64,000 nucleotides of DNA. Origin: Dichotomocladium elegans (lineage: Eukaryota > Mucoromycota > Mucoromycetes > Mucorales > Lichtheimiaceae). Shown here one piece after another: positions 49,182-61,511 of this stretch. The stretch is taken from positions 558,001-622,000 of the forward strand of contig JAIXMN010000018.1 in the NCBI GenBank assembly GCA_025716815.1, in the 5' to 3' direction. The position numbers and the translations under genes are program-made. Position 1 is the stretch's first letter. Each line of letters starts with the position of its first letter. The notes under the pieces are model-generated. The model ran no database searches. It was not told the origin of the DNA and was given only the letters and a program-made list of their open reading frames with translations.

Positions 49182-50820
49182 ATGGCCAAGTTTCTTTCCA
49201 TTCTAGTATTGACTTTGATGACGTCTGCTACCCTGGCACAATCCTTTGTCAAAACCAGCGGATCTCATTTCTCGCTTGACGGAAGCAAATTCTATTTTGA
49301 AGGCACCAATGCTTGTAAGTAAATCTGTGCTGGTGGCCGCTGCGACTTGAAGAAGATTCATCATTCATATACCAATTGTGACATCCCCACTTCACCTCCC
49401 CATCATCGCGACTTGCTAGACTACCTTATGACAAGCAGCAATTCGGATATTGATGCGGTTTTCCAGGCGGCCGGTACCGCAAACCTACCGGTGGTGCGCA
49501 CCTGGCTTTTCAACTCCGGCTCGGACAGCGTCTGGTTCCAAAAGTGGGACTCGAGCTCGGGAAAGATGATCATCAACGATGATTCAACCACCGGCTTGGG
49601 TCGTATCGACTATGTGATCCAGGCGGCAGCGAAAAACAACATCAAGCTTATCTTTTCGCTGACCAATAACTGGAAAGACTACGGGTATGTAATCTTTGCA
49701 TCGTTTTTTCTTTCTTCTTTCCTGCAAATATCTTCAAGCCATATTTATATAGCCTATGTTAGGGGGATGGATTATTACGTCCAGAGCTTTGGAGGATCCC
49801 ACCACGATGACTTTTATACGAATTCTGACATAGTCAATTCGTACAAGGCCTATATTGACCATGTGCTTAACCGTCAAAATAATCTTACTGGAACTGCCTA
49901 TAAGGTATAGCTTTGATGATTTTAGTCAGACACAAGTTAATACATGATGGGGTCGGTGGGTGTATCGCGCTAATATAGGACGATCCAACCATCTTTGGCT
50001 GGGAACTAGCCAACGAACCGAGATGCGATGGAAGCGGCAGCTACCCCCGATCCAGCAGCTGCGGCACGGAGACTATCACGAAATGGGCGGACAACATCAG
50101 TAGCTATATCAAATCTATTGATAGCAACCATCTCGTCGCTGTTGGCGACGAAGGCTTTTTCAATACCGATAGCAGTGAGTAAGTACTCGACAATGGGTCT
50201 TTGGTTCTATATGCACACATTCTAACCTGTATGCTCGTACGAATCCCATATATACGTATTCCTTTTTTTTTAGCTGGGCCTACAATGGGTATTCAGGCGT
50301 CGATTTTGCCGCTCTCATTGCCCTGAGCAATATTGATTTTGGGACATTTCACCTTTATCCCGAAGACTGGAGCGAAGACAAAGATGCTTGGGCCATCCAG
50401 TACATCAAGGTTAAATATCCTATACAAAACACTAACATGTATTGATTGTCATCCCCTTATGCTGAACGTACATAATTCGTACATCACAGGATCATATCAC
50501 CTCCCAGGATAAAATTGGGAAACCTGTCATCATGGAGGAATACGGCCTTTCGACGTCTGCAGATCGTGGTTCCCTGTATCCCAAGTGGCAGAAGACGGTG
50601 GAGGACGGGGAGCTCGCCGCAGATGCCTTTTGGCAGCTCTCGGTTCCGTGCAATCCTAACTTGGATCATTTCGCCCTTTGCACATCCGACAGCGACTTTG
50701 ACACTGTTGTTGAAAATCATGCCAATGCCATGGCTGCCAAGGTGATATATATACTCTCCCGTTTTGCTACAAAGAGAAACCATACTCATTATTCTTCACC
50801 TGTTATCTCAGAACACGTAA
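49182..50820 (+). CDS. Endo-beta-1,4-mannanase, glycoside hydrolase family 5 (GH5_7 type)
   Basis: Seven exons (49182-49314, 49420-49684, 49763-49904, 49979-50178, 50274-50409, 50490-50741, 50812-50820) give 378 residues. The enzyme cleaves internal beta-1,4-mannosidic bonds of plant mannans. A signal peptide ([20 protein letters not shown]) marks it as secreted. GH5_7 landmarks: [24 protein letters not shown], the acid/base Glu in [21 protein letters not shown], and the nucleophile Glu in [19 protein letters not shown] follows. The last exon adds only two codons (Asn-Thr) and a stop. It has no carbohydrate-binding module or linker. Plant-cell-wall use fits a saprotroph. Confidence 0.94.
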
Positions 50821-53462
50821 GGCCACTCTACGGACGTAGCGAATAAACAGTGAATTTAATGATACTGTGTTCTTATCATATAAAAAAAATAACGCATAAA
50901 AATATGCGATGCTTTATTTGACGATGTTATCGTACTTAAATTTCATTTTACGGATTATATGTGTAGATGGTAAAGAACATTCCATGCTTGAAGCCGATGT
51001 TACATAGCATGATCGCCATTTACAAATCTTTCGCTGACCTTCAACCTATCTGTGTTTCTGGTCCATTCACAACGACAACCTCTCCGCACAGACGGGATAT
51101 TATTCAGCGTTGGCAGCGAAGCGGTGAAGAGTGATAAGAAGAGGTCTATATACATACTTTCACAAAAGGGTGACGCAGCTAAAATGGAGGCGGCATCTCC
51201 TTCTCCCGTACCTAAGGGAAGCAAAAGAGCGAGCTTGCTTACGAATGAGAGGTGGGTAGGGGTTATGGCTGTCTTTTGAGTAAACCAGTCATTGATGTCC
51301 CGTCATTTGCTTGTGGCAGGATCCATCGAGAGCGTACTTGCGAAGAAGGCAGCACGTAACCGCTGCGTTCATGACTCAATGCGAAAGCGCAGTGTCATTG
51401 ACAGTAGAGCTAGAACGCATTACACTGGTCGAGCATTTTTCTGTGTTCTTAACCCATCTGTCTACCTGCCTTGCCCCAGCACACGCGCGGTGCAGATTAT
51501 ATCCATTAAATATATATTCCATTATCTCGATTCCATACGATCGACTTGGTTCTCGCTTTGTATTGGCCACCATACTTCTTGTTGTGATGATGACTGTGTA
51601 AATCAGATTGCGATGAATCGTGCGACTCAAATGTGGTGTGGGCGGTATTCAACCAGTCCCATCCAGGGCGGGACGCTTAGCGATGAAGTGCGTGAGGGCA
51701 TTTTCGGAAGCATGCTTAAGAGATTCGCGCACGTTGTGGTCGGCGCTGTCAAGAATAGGGGCGTCAAGCTCCACCGTCATCGCCGTCACCTATGCAAAAA
51801 CTCTCTTTTTTTGGAAGCAACCTGCTCCTCTAGGTCCCTAACCATGCTCTCGGGTTCCAGCAACTCCCGCGCAACTTCCTAACAAGTCTCTCGAGGAAGA
51901 AAAGCGCCCTTGATTCAATGAACGCACGCATGTCCTGGTACTTGATGCAACGGATTAAGAGATGCACTTGCTGGATACATGTGCACATTGAATACACGAT
52001 AGTTATTCAGGTTCCGCGTGGCTGTGGCCTCGACCGGCTTCTTGGTTTCAATGCTTCTCCTCCAGCAAGTCATCCCTCGGGCTCTCTCGGCACCGTGCTC
52101 TGGCACGGCGCTTCCGGGAGGGATGTCTGAATTCTGACGCCGGGTTTTGTCCCACTCTGCGTTCCTCTCCACCCCGCCTGGTACTTCCTGGACACAATCC
52201 AGCTTCCGTTGATGCATCTCCGCTCTTGACTTCTTGGTCAGCAAAGGATGCGATGTTTTTACTGCACAATTCCATTGCCATTGAACAATATCTTCGTCTC
52301 CTGGCTCTGTGAATTGACTCCTGCCCGGTGGTTACCTCTTTTGATCCCCTCCCTGGACATCAGCCTCCAACTTAATAGTGACTGTGATCTTCTTGCCCTC
52401 CCCCCTCTCACCGTCAAATGGGATATCTGGCAGGCATTATGGAGTCCTCACCCGTCTCTATTTTGCTCATCCTGCCTGCCCACCAGGGACGACACCTGAA
52501 GGTTTTCTTTTGCTACTCTGAACTTTGAAAATTTCACTTGGGGGTTTCGCATACATCAATGCGTCCGGACTTTTTTCGGCGGTCTTCTCTGGGGGCCAGC
52601 TCGATAATCCCATTGGGGGGAGGAGGAAAGGAGATCTGATATTCAGGGATACCACCCTTTCCATTCATCTGCAGGTCGTGCACCGTGCCCGCAAATGCTG
52701 TCATCAGGTAAGATTGGCCTCTCAACCCAATGAGTTAATTTCCTTCGTCTCACATTGTAGCACATCACTTTCGATTGATACGTGCGACTACTTTATATTA
52801 CAAATTATATCCCTGCTTTGGCGAATACAAGAAGAAGAGAGAAAAAAGTTACTTTTGGCAATAGAGTACATGCTAGTTTATTTGTGAAAGAAAAAAAATG
52901 CGACCATGTCTGAAATTGAACTATCTTTTGTTATCGTTGTACGGTTGTGATGCCATACACAGAGTTTTCTTGAAATGCTCCTTTTGATTGCGTCAACCGC
53001 GCGAAGGTGGGGTGAGGTAACAAGAAAAAGAAAGGTGGAAATAAAAAGAGGCCGACCTGTCCTGAGTCAACAGAGAACAGATGATATTTAAGAAGGTAGA
53101 GTATATGTGGTTGACGGGGTGGGGGTGGGGCAAACGTATTTGTCTCTTTGTTTGGAATGGAAGCGATGGCAAGGGCCCCCTCGGGGTCTGAACAAGTCCG
53201 GTTTAAAGTTATGTGTTCTACAACCCTCCACCCCCCATAGTCGCCGTCTTTTCTACATTATCGTCGGGAATCAATAAATTGACTTTTGCTGCCCTAGAAA
53301 ATGTGCACGCACGGTGCAATGTTGCAAATCCCCTTTTAGAAGGTGTCAACAGCGGGTTCCCAGTTAATTGACGGGGTTTCTAGAGAGGAAGGAGAGGGAG
53401 CCGGCGGTAATGGTTCGCAAGTCCTCGAGGCATCCCAGTGTGTCCCAGGATACGTCATGGAA
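50821..53462. other. Intergenic with an unresolved GC-rich, coding-like stretch (51290-52770)
   Basis: From 51290 to 52770 base composition rises and long frames exist in several phases on both strands: a plus-strand 196-codon frame at 51292-51882, and minus-strand frames such as 52725-52534 (MTAFAGTVHDLQMNGKGG...) and 52244-51915. On the + strand CATCAG|GTAAGATTGG at 52708 and TTGTAG|CAC at 52761 make a plausible 53-nt intron; on the minus strand AG|GTAACC near 52353 is equally plausible. No family is recognised, so orientation and exons stay open. 52900-53462 has a G/T-rich stretch (53115-53135) and no gene. Confidence 0.4.
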
Positions 53463-54068
53463 TCAGGCTAAGGTTTTGTCATTCCCGTTTTCCCATGGAT
53501 TCAATCCTAAAGGAATGTTGTTTTCAAATGGAGTATAAGCATCGGGAACCTTTTTTTTGGGAGCCTCTGAGATGACCTTGCGGAAGAATGCGGGGGGAAA
53601 GGAAGCAATGTGCCTTTGTCATCATGTGCTTCAGCATACTCAAACATTTTTAAGTCACACGAGCGCTACCCCAGAGAGGGGAGTCGGACTTGTCGATTCG
53701 GTGGTCTGTCAAGATCAATATCTTCAACTTTAGGATCCAAAGAGGACGACGGGGAGGAACTGGAATACAACTGGCGGGGTTGTTCGATGCAATGCGACCA
53801 AGGGTAAGCATTTGCCCTTTGTCGATCCATACGGGTAGCACTGGTCGGATAGCAGCCGGGAGAAAATTGAACTGTCTTGGGCGTCAACAACGTGATCTTT
53901 TCAACAAATTCGTTCGGGAAATACTGCCATACGTGGATTTAATAACATGGCCATACTCTGGCACACATTCATTCACACTCACACTCACACTGTTTATCGT
54001 CGTCTCTACCACACGATAGATACACTGGTTGCATTGGGTGGAGAATCTTTGAATACCAGCTTGTTCAT
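53463..54068 (-). CDS. Hypothetical small protein, three exons
   Basis: Exons 54068-54024, 53923-53670 and 53613-53463 splice in phase to 149 residues, beginning MNKLVFKDSPPNATS and continuing YFPNEFVEKITLL, then RLPSLGHIASFPPAFFRKV and NNIPLGLNPWENGNDKTLA before TGA. I recognise no domain. The first start follows a branch-like GCTAACC and CAG, so an upstream exon is possible. The donor of exon 1 (GTATCT) is weak and other donors nearby give different phases. After the TGA the same frame stays open for 33 more codons. I consider coding likely and the exact structure uncertain. Confidence 0.4.
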
Positions 54069-54476
54069 CTGCCGATTTTAGCAGATGCAGTGTGGGGTTA
54101 GCATGCTTCGAAAAAAAAAGGTTTGTGCGGAGAAGAGAACCACCCTTCGGTGAAATAGCCTTCAAGGGGCCGTAGCACCGTAATACCCACGGTCGTTATA
54201 CATCCACCATGTTACACAAGCCATATTTCGAAGAATATACACCAATAGATGGTGTGAGAACAAAACACAGGGCGGTAATGAATCACGTACACAGGTTTCA
54301 TCAGTCTAGATACAACTACTTGACTTTCTACACCACTCCTGACCAGAGCGATCGTAGTCCCCAGCTAATCGGAAAATATTTAGTCCAGAAATGGCAATGG
54401 TCTTCCAACAGCGAAAGACTATTTAAAGAGACCAGCCTAAAGAAGCTCAAAAAGTTTTCCTACATTCACATAAAAA

Positions 54477-56620
54477 ATGGAAGACGGACTCCCGAGACCA
54501 AAAACAAGCTGGAGAGTCTACTTCGCTGTGATCTTCTCATGTAAGCTTTTTCATCTAGTTCCTCTGTCCTAGAATACAGCTGTTGACAGTCCCCTTTTTC
54601 GGTCCATAAAGCAATTGGTGGTCTGCTCTTCGGCTATGACCAAGGTGTCATGAGCGGTATCTTGGTGATGCCTTACTGGAAGGAGTACTTCAATTACCCT
54701 GATGAAGTCTGGCGTGGTTTCATCACCAGTATCTATTTGCTTGGTGCCTTTGTCGGTGGTCTTGCAGCTGGTGTCATTTCAGAACGTATTGGTCGTAAGC
54801 GCAGTATTATGGCTGCTACTATTATCTTTTGGTTCGGTACCAGCATGCAGACGGGTGCCACCAACGTAGATGTAAGTTTGGAAAAAAGTAAAACGCTTGT
54901 CATGAACCAACCGAGACGCTCATCGTTTTACCATTCGGTTACGTAGCTTCTGATGGCTGGCCGTTTCTTCCAAGGAATTTCCATCGGTACCTACAGTATG
55001 AACATCACTGTCTATCAAAGCGAGTTGAGTCCTGCCCATCTTCGTGGCCGTGCCATCAGCTTCCAGCAGTTCAGCATTGTCACTGGGTATATATTCCTCA
55101 AATACAAAAAAGCCAGAAAATAGAAGTTACTCACAATGGTTACACATTTGAATTTTAGTATTATGATTGCTTTCTGGATCGGCTACGGTTGCGCTTAGTA
55201 AGTCTCCCTGTGATTTCCATGTATAACCGAAAGCATGTCACTCAAATCCAATTTCGGTATAACCCGTTCTACAGCATTCAAAGTGACGCTTCATGGCGTA
55301 TTCCTCTTGGTCTTCAGCTCGCGCCTAGCATTGTCCTGTAAGTCCCAATTGCAGAGACAGCCCATCCCCTCCAGCATCCATACCGCTGACTGCCTGACTG
55401 ACCGATTTTGTCTTCTTTTGCCAGGTTCTTCGGCTGCTTTATTCTCCCGTACTCCCCACGTTGGCTCTGCAGCAAGGGTCGCTATGATGAAGCTCTTCAG
55501 ACCCTTGCCAAGCTCCACGCCAATGGTGATGTGAATGATCCATTTGTGCGCCGCGAGTACGACGAAATCATGGAGCAAATCAAGTTTGAGGAGACCAAGG
55601 GCATGAAGAGCTACAGAGAAGTCTTCCGGTCCCCCTCCACTCGCAAGCGTGTCCTTTTAGCCATGGGTATCCAGTTCTTGCAGCAGTGGACCGGTGTCAA
55701 CGCTGTCTTCTACTATGCTCCTTTCATCTTCCAATCTGCTGGTCTGACCGGCACCTTGTCTTCCCTGCTCGCTACTGGCCTTAACGGCATTGTCAGTGTG
55801 CTCTTCACTATTCCTGCTCTGCTCTACTTCGATCGATGGGGTCGACGCAAGACAGTCATCAGCGGTGGATGCGGTATGGCAATTGCCATGTTGATCGCTG
55901 GCGCCCTCTTGAAAGGTATGCGCAGATACAGGGACCATGTTTGGAAAACAAACATATCTAATCTTTTTTTTTTGCGTGAAGCCTATCCCTATGTTGAAGA
56001 TGGTTATAACAACACCTCGGCTCAGTACGGTGCCGTCGCTATGATGTTTATCTACAGTGCCTGTTTCTCCTTCTCCTGGGGTCCTATTGGCTGGGTCTAC
56101 CCTGCCGAGATCTTCCCCACCCGTGCCCGTGCCAAGGGTACTTCTCGTACGTGCAAATCAAAAGAAAAAAGGATGCATGCATGCGGGCATAGGCCTGTGT
56201 GTGTGTGCGTGTGTACGTGTAAGATCGCTCATACCCAATTGCAATCTTAATAGTTTCTACTGCCACCAACTACCTCATGAACTTTGTCATTGGTGAGATT
56301 GTCCCGGTTATGCTTGCAAAGATTACCTACGGTACCTATTTCTTCTTCTTCGCAACCAACGTGTGCTGCAACTTGATCGTCTATTTCTACTATCCTGGTA
56401 AATCAATACCTGCCGTCGTATGTTATCCATAGCAAACGTTTGCTCACTTTGCATCTGAATAGAAACCAAGAACCGCACTCTTGAGGAGATGGAGATCATC
56501 TTCGGAGGTGAAGAAGCTGAGGAGATCAAGAAGGTTGCTGAGGCCCATGGCGCCATTACGCTTAAGAAGGTCGCAACTAAGGAGTCCTCCACTTCCAAGG
56601 AAGAGGTCAGCAACTACTAA
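54477..56620 (+). CDS. MFS sugar (hexose-type) transporter
   Basis: Nine exons (54477-54540, 54612-54871, 54947-55086, 55159-55197, 55275-55337, 55425-55915, 55982-56146, 56254-56397, 56463-56620) give 507 residues with 12 expected membrane helices. Sugar-porter marks: GGLLFGYDQGVMSG in TM1, the loop SERIGRKRS, LSPAHLRGRAISFQQ, SPRWLCSKGR, QQWTGVNAVFYYAPFIFQ, DRWGRRKT, and WVYPAEIFPTRARAKG followed by ETKNRTLEEME. It most resembles fungal proton-coupled hexose/xylose carriers; the QQWTGVN helix is the sugar-contact segment. Sugar specificity is not readable. The C-tail is Lys/Glu/Ser-rich. Exon 5 is fixed by requiring ASWRIPLGLQLAPSIVL in frame. The 3.1-kb gap in front may hold its regulation. 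Confidence 0.95.
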
Positions 56621-58907
56621 GGACAAGTCACTCGACGATTCTTCAAATAGATCCTTCTTCCCTCTTTTTTCCCTTCCCAATGCGACGATTCGCATAACGT
56701 TTAATTTTCTTTAATTTACTACTAACAGCACGCTTTTAATACCTCATTGAAGCTCATTTATTATCATTATCATTATCATTTTAATATTTTTCAGAGAATT
56801 CGTCAAATAAGGGGGACGTTCTGGAAGTTGACCGTGAATCCGCGGCAGTACTACATAGTGAATGCATACTATTCCCATGCGTGTAGCTGCAGTGCCCAAT
56901 TCAGATGCCACGAAAAAGAGTTTTTCTACCTCCGAAATTGAACATTCACTATAATCACCTGATTTGCTGGAACCATAATGATCAGTTTCTTGGAAAGATG
57001 GAAAGCGCCTTCTTGCTGACAATCGCGGTTACTCGCGAGTCTACGGACTACATTGTTGATGAGGGGATAATCCCTTCCTTCCAGAACAGAATACCTACGT
57101 CGTTTACCTTGCTGCACATATTCCGATGAAAAGAGTTGCTATCCAATTGCATTTTTAGAGCGTATACACCCTAGTCACGACTATGATCAGATGTTCCCTA
57201 GCAGATATGTATGTAACGGGGGTTGGTTGCAGCAGCAATTTTGCCTTGGTGAACCTATACTCCGGTTTAATATGAAGCGCAGCATGGGAGGGTCGCGCAG
57301 AGGGTCCTCTCCGCATTAAGTAAGGTACCAAAGCCAAAGGGAAAAAAACCGCCACTTCGGGGGAGCTTTCTAGGCGTCAAGCATCATCAAACCCAGCTTG
57401 AAACTTTTACTGATCACCAGCCAAGAGACGGAAAGAGGACGGGAAAACTGGAAGTTGTATTCAAGGGAATCATAACTCGTTTCAACTTTCTAGATGAGAC
57501 AATGGGTCGTTTAGCTCGCCGTTCGTGATAGTGGATATCCACGACGGAGGACGCTCTAGTAGAATACAGTGTATACATTAATAATGCTCACATACGGCTC
57601 GAGCAACGACTTACAAAATGCGGTACCTTCTTTGCAGCTCTATCCTGACCACTCGGAATCGGGGACAATAACCTAAAGTCTAAGAACAGTATAAGTTGGT
57701 ATCTCACAATAATTGCTTACAGAAGAAATCTATTGCATTGTCTTTATGAGAATAACCCATCTGACAAATGATCAGACCTTCCCTTATATATACAAACCAC
57801 TTCCAATCAACCGATAGACGACAAAAGGATATCGCAGATTACAATAGCACGCCCAGTTGCAGCAGCCCGCTCCCACAAAGCGCTGTAAGGTTAGTAGTGG
57901 TGGAGATCTTGATTCTAAATTCATCCTCGACTAGATATGTACAAGTGATATCTCGCTACCAAACGATAAGTTTCCACAGTAACACGACTCTAGGACATGC
58001 GAATTTTTTACTTCGTAAAATCACTCGATTGTTCGCATTTTGAAAGAGATTGCAAGTTGATGAAAACCCAACGCGACACTCTGATGGCAATTTGGACATT
58101 CTTGGTTTGCCCCTCCCTGAAACCTGAAGATATGCCACGAACCTAACCATTGCGTATATAGACTTTGAGTTACTTTGTAAAAGAATAGCTGCAAAATGCA
58201 TTTAAATCGACAAATAATATGCACACAGCCAGCAATCGATGTCTTACTCGCGATAATGAGAGAGCTGCTACCTACAAAACTCTACTGGCGCACAAACAAA
58301 AGTCAAAACACGGAATTTCTGTTTTTGTTATTAACGAATCCGATGCTTTTATATATACTCTGCCAAAGCCAACAGGAGGCATGGTAGTGTGTACTCTTTC
58401 GACCAAAATTTGTGGGAACAAGGGATCGACTGGCGAATCATAAGGTGCATCATATCCTTCAGAGTCTTTGGGAAGATGATGTGTACGTATCATCCCAGCG
58501 CGATCTCAGAGAGAAGGTGTGTACTGCGCAAGCATCTGTACCTGGTGGAAAGCTCTCGCTCGTCGACGTAAACCGGTGTAATCGAGCTTAAATTTACAAT
58601 GATGGAAGGAGAGAAAGACCGCAATGTGTACATTCATGCAGATCGAGATATCCATAGCCTCAACAATAGTTTTCTGCACGTATGGCAACCCATCGATGCA
58701 AAATAGAGTTTGTAAGATGAGCATTAATTTGCTTTCAAGGTCAGATGCTATCTGAACCCTTTGATCGCCGGACTTCCATTCATGGTTGATGACGAGTGGC
58801 CAATGGGAGGGCCCGTACGATGTGATTCAGATTTACTGCAATCCGGTTTTACAAATAAGAATGACAGAGCCCACTTGGCCGCTCCCTCCTCCTCCTCTCT
58901 TTCCACC
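56621..58907. other. Intergenic, sugar transporter to ILV6
   Basis: Holds one Tc1-type relic (57190-57600, listed separately). 57760-58740 has short frames on both strands with no recognised product. The ILV6 promoter, rich in pyrimidines, occupies 58740-58907. Confidence 0.55.
57190..57600 (+). mobile_element. Degenerate Tc1-type transposase fragment
   Basis: The frame LRFNMKRSMGGSRRGSS aligns with FHINMKCSMAWSKKGTP of the 21-kb copy, and the following DNA (TAAGTAAGGTACCAAAGCCA region through AGCATCATCAAACCCAGC) parallels 21355-21425. Downstream SLKLLLITSQETERGRENWK corresponds to the SLTLPQPPIKKERR part. Stops and shifts throughout. Confidence 0.65.
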
Positions 58908-59913
58908 ATGTTCCGATTGGCACGAAGTGTGCAAGTGGTAAGAAGCCGTGGTTTATAGACGCCTCTCTGCATTACCAGGTAGTTCTCATTCTTCCTCTTT
59001 CTCTCTCTTTCCTCCCCCGCCGCCGCCGCCGCCGCCCCAGGGCCAACGTCGTTGCATCCACGCCACGTCGAGAATCACCCGTCGTTATGTCCCTGAGACG
59101 CCGTCGGTGGAGCAAGCTGTTTACAATATCATCCACAACACTCCCCAGGCGCCAATGAAGTCAAGCCGTCAGATTTTGAGCTGCCTTGCGCACAACGAGC
59201 CGGGCGTGATCACTCGAGTGTCGGGTATTTTGCAATCTCGTGGCTTCAATATTGAATCCTTTGTTGCCGCACACACCGAAGTACCCGGCCTCAGTCGTAT
59301 GACAATTGCCCTGAATGGAGAGGACAAGCAGATTGAGCAGGCAAAGCGTCAATTGGAAGACTTGGTAAGGTGTAATACTATTGCGGGGAGAGAGGGTGTG
59401 TGTGTGTGTGTGTGTGTATGCCTTTGCGACTAAAGCAGCCCTGATATCCGACAGGTTCCGATGTGGGCCGTTTTGGATTACAGCAAGACCAAACTCGTCG
59501 AACGCGAGCTCCTCCTCCTGCGCGTGTCCATCCTTGGACCTGAGGCAGCAACGTGCCCGCCATCCGACGGCGCTGCGGAGGAGGCTGATGTGTTGACGTC
59601 TGAGAACCTGGCTTTTGCCTCCAAGAAGCTCCGTGAGACATCCGCCCATTTGCGTGCGTTGACCGAGCTTACGCGGTTGTTCGAGGGCAAACTGCTCGAT
59701 GTATCGTCCGATTCGGTTATCATCGAGCTGTGTGCCAAACCCAGCCGTATCACTTCTTTCATCAAACTCTGCAAACCATTTGGTGTCCTCGAAGCCACGC
59801 GAACTGGCGTCATGGCCCTCCCACGTTCCCCCTTAATCGATGACCATCAAGAGAATGGTCATGACGAGTATGAACACGAGACCGTCGATGCCACTTCTCT
59901 TCCTCCCGGATAA
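58908..59913 (+). CDS. ILV6: Acetolactate synthase small (regulatory) subunit, mitochondrial
   Basis: Exons 58908-58937, 59041-59364 and 59455-59913 give 270 residues. This subunit activates the ILV2 catalytic subunit in branched-chain amino acid synthesis and confers feedback inhibition by valine; it acts in mitochondria. The first 30 residues (MFRLARSVQVGQRRCIHATS) form a basic Arg/Ser transit peptide. The ACT domain follows: LSCLAHNEPGVITRVSGILQ, SRGFNIESFVAAHTEVPGLS, RMTIALNGEDKQIEQAKRQL and VPMWAVLDYSKTKLVERELL. Conserved C-terminal parts include LRVSILGPE and ELTRLFEGKLLDVSSDSVII. Intron 1 ends in a CCG repeat just before the acceptor; a GT dinucleotide run (59396-59418) lies in intron 2. 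Confidence 0.94.
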
Positions 59914-60323
59914 ACAAAATGTCCTTATTGCCGAACATCCCTTACTCCTAGCACTCCCTCCTCTTTTTCTTTTACCTTCTAGAACATGAAAAGAGCCCTA
60001 TAATTGCATAAGCATCTCAAGAATAAAACTCCCATACGCGTACATTCGCTGGTCGATGTGTTTGGTTTTTACTGGGGTTGTAGGACGAAAGCAGCAGCAG
60101 TTTATTGTTCTAATTCGTGCTTTTATGTGCGTGTGTCTGTGTGTTTCTGTATGTGTGTGAATGTGTCGACCGGTCCAAGGCGTGATACTCGTGGATTCTT
60201 TTTTATACACGTAATGCGTCGCTGTTGGGATTGCACTTTAGGGATGTTCTAGTTCTTCTTCAATGTCTCTTCAACACCGGGCTATGGGGCGAAATCTTGA
60301 CGATTAGGACAACGTGTGGATCA
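59914..60323. other. Convergent intergenic, ILV6 and MICOS gene
   Basis: Shared 3' flank with a TG-rich tract (60115-60160). AATAAA occurs at 60023. No gene seen. Confidence 0.55.
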
Positions 60324-61511
60324 TCATTCTGCATTGGCACTTACAGTAGACCGAGTCGAGTACATGCTCTCTACACTCTTCTTTACACTCTCAAACTTGT
60401 CTTTTGCCTGCTGTGATGCGTCCTTCTCGGACTGTTGAAACTGGCCAAAAAGCTTGCTTGCATTCTCGTCCACAGCACCACGGACCTGTGCAAGTGCTTC
60501 ATCGACCTGCTTGCGGACATCGCCGACCGCCTCGTTCACAGACTGATGAGCAGCCTGAACTTGAGGGTATCTGCGCTCAACCTTCTCGAGCTGGAGGGCA
60601 ACATTGTGGGTGGTCTTCGGCAAGAGGTAATACGAGGTGCCGACAGCAAGAGCAGTTGAGGTGGCGAATCGGATCACAATATTGCCTGATAAAAAGAAAA
60701 GGGGGTGCAAAGACATGAGAATGATGTGTCAGCTGCTGCCGTTTTCTTGATCTCTTCTACCCCACCAAGTAAAACGTACGGTTGCGAGCAAGAATTGTGC
60801 CGGCCAAAGCTGCAACGCCAACATAAAGCGCATTGGGAAGAATCTCCTCATCCTTATCAATAGTCTGTTTCACAGTGTCTACATCCAACAACAACAACAA
60901 TAAAAGGTTCAACAGGATTTCTATCGATGCATTAGGTGGTCTACTTACTCTTAACACACTGCTCGAACTGCTTCCACTCTCGATGCAAAGAATTGACATG
61001 GGTCTAAAGAAGAATGAGTTGGTCATTGACGAAATGCGCGCTAGTCCTCTTTGCTGTATTTCTCGAATACCTTGCCCTCCTCAACTTTTTCGTTGGCAAA
61101 CTTTTGAGCGTAGGCCACATGTTCCTCCAGTTTTGTCGGCTCCTCAACAATGACAACCTGGGGCTTTGGTTCATCATAGATTGGAAGCTACGAATAACGT
61201 CGCTCTGCTCGTCAGTAAACTCGGGGATAATTTTTTTCTCTTCATGTCACAGAACTTGCGCGTGCACACACATATAGAGAGAGTGAGACACGCCATCTCA
61301 CGTTGTATATGTATGCATGTGCCGTTTCTGTGAGTCTGTCGCGAGTACCTTGCTTTTCTTTTCTTCTGCGTACAGAGGCTGTGCTGAGACGCTCAATGCA
61401 GTAGCACCAGCAGCCGCGGTCGCCAACTAAAGTTAATTTAGCAAAACATGTCGGTCCTTCTTTCCTCTGAATTGCGATACTTGCAGTTCTTTTCAAAACT
61501 GGAGAGAACAT
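60324..61511 (-). CDS. MICOS subunit MIC26/MIC27 (apolipoprotein O-like)
   Basis: Exons 61511-61485, 61427-61374, 61187-61071, 61003-60949, 60878-60780 and 60685-60324 give 237 residues. MICOS shapes crista junctions of the mitochondrial inner membrane; MIC26/27 are membrane-embedded subunits that bind cardiolipin. Presequence MFSPVLKRTLATAAAGATAL, then LPIYDEPKPQVVIVEEPTKL, HVNSLHREWKQFEQCVKNTV, and the core LPNALYVGVAALAGTILARN followed by NIVIRFATSTALAVGTSYYL, LPKTTHNVALQLEKVERRYP. The C-terminus is a coiled-coil-like Gln/Lys/Glu stretch. Intron 1 (57 nt) is only in phase with the GC donor GCAAGT at 61484, and then yields a good mitochondrial leader. The donor after exon 2 (61374) and the one after exon 3 (61071) are less certain. 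Confidence 0.87.

Noticed and set aside
54209..54544. 111-codon plus-strand frame in front of the sugar transporter
   Set aside because: The true first exon is in another frame (start 54477) and splices in phase to the SIGGLLFGYDQG block.
59161..59649. 162-codon minus-strand frame
   Set aside because: Antisense of ILV6, with a TG-repeat-derived Thr-His run.
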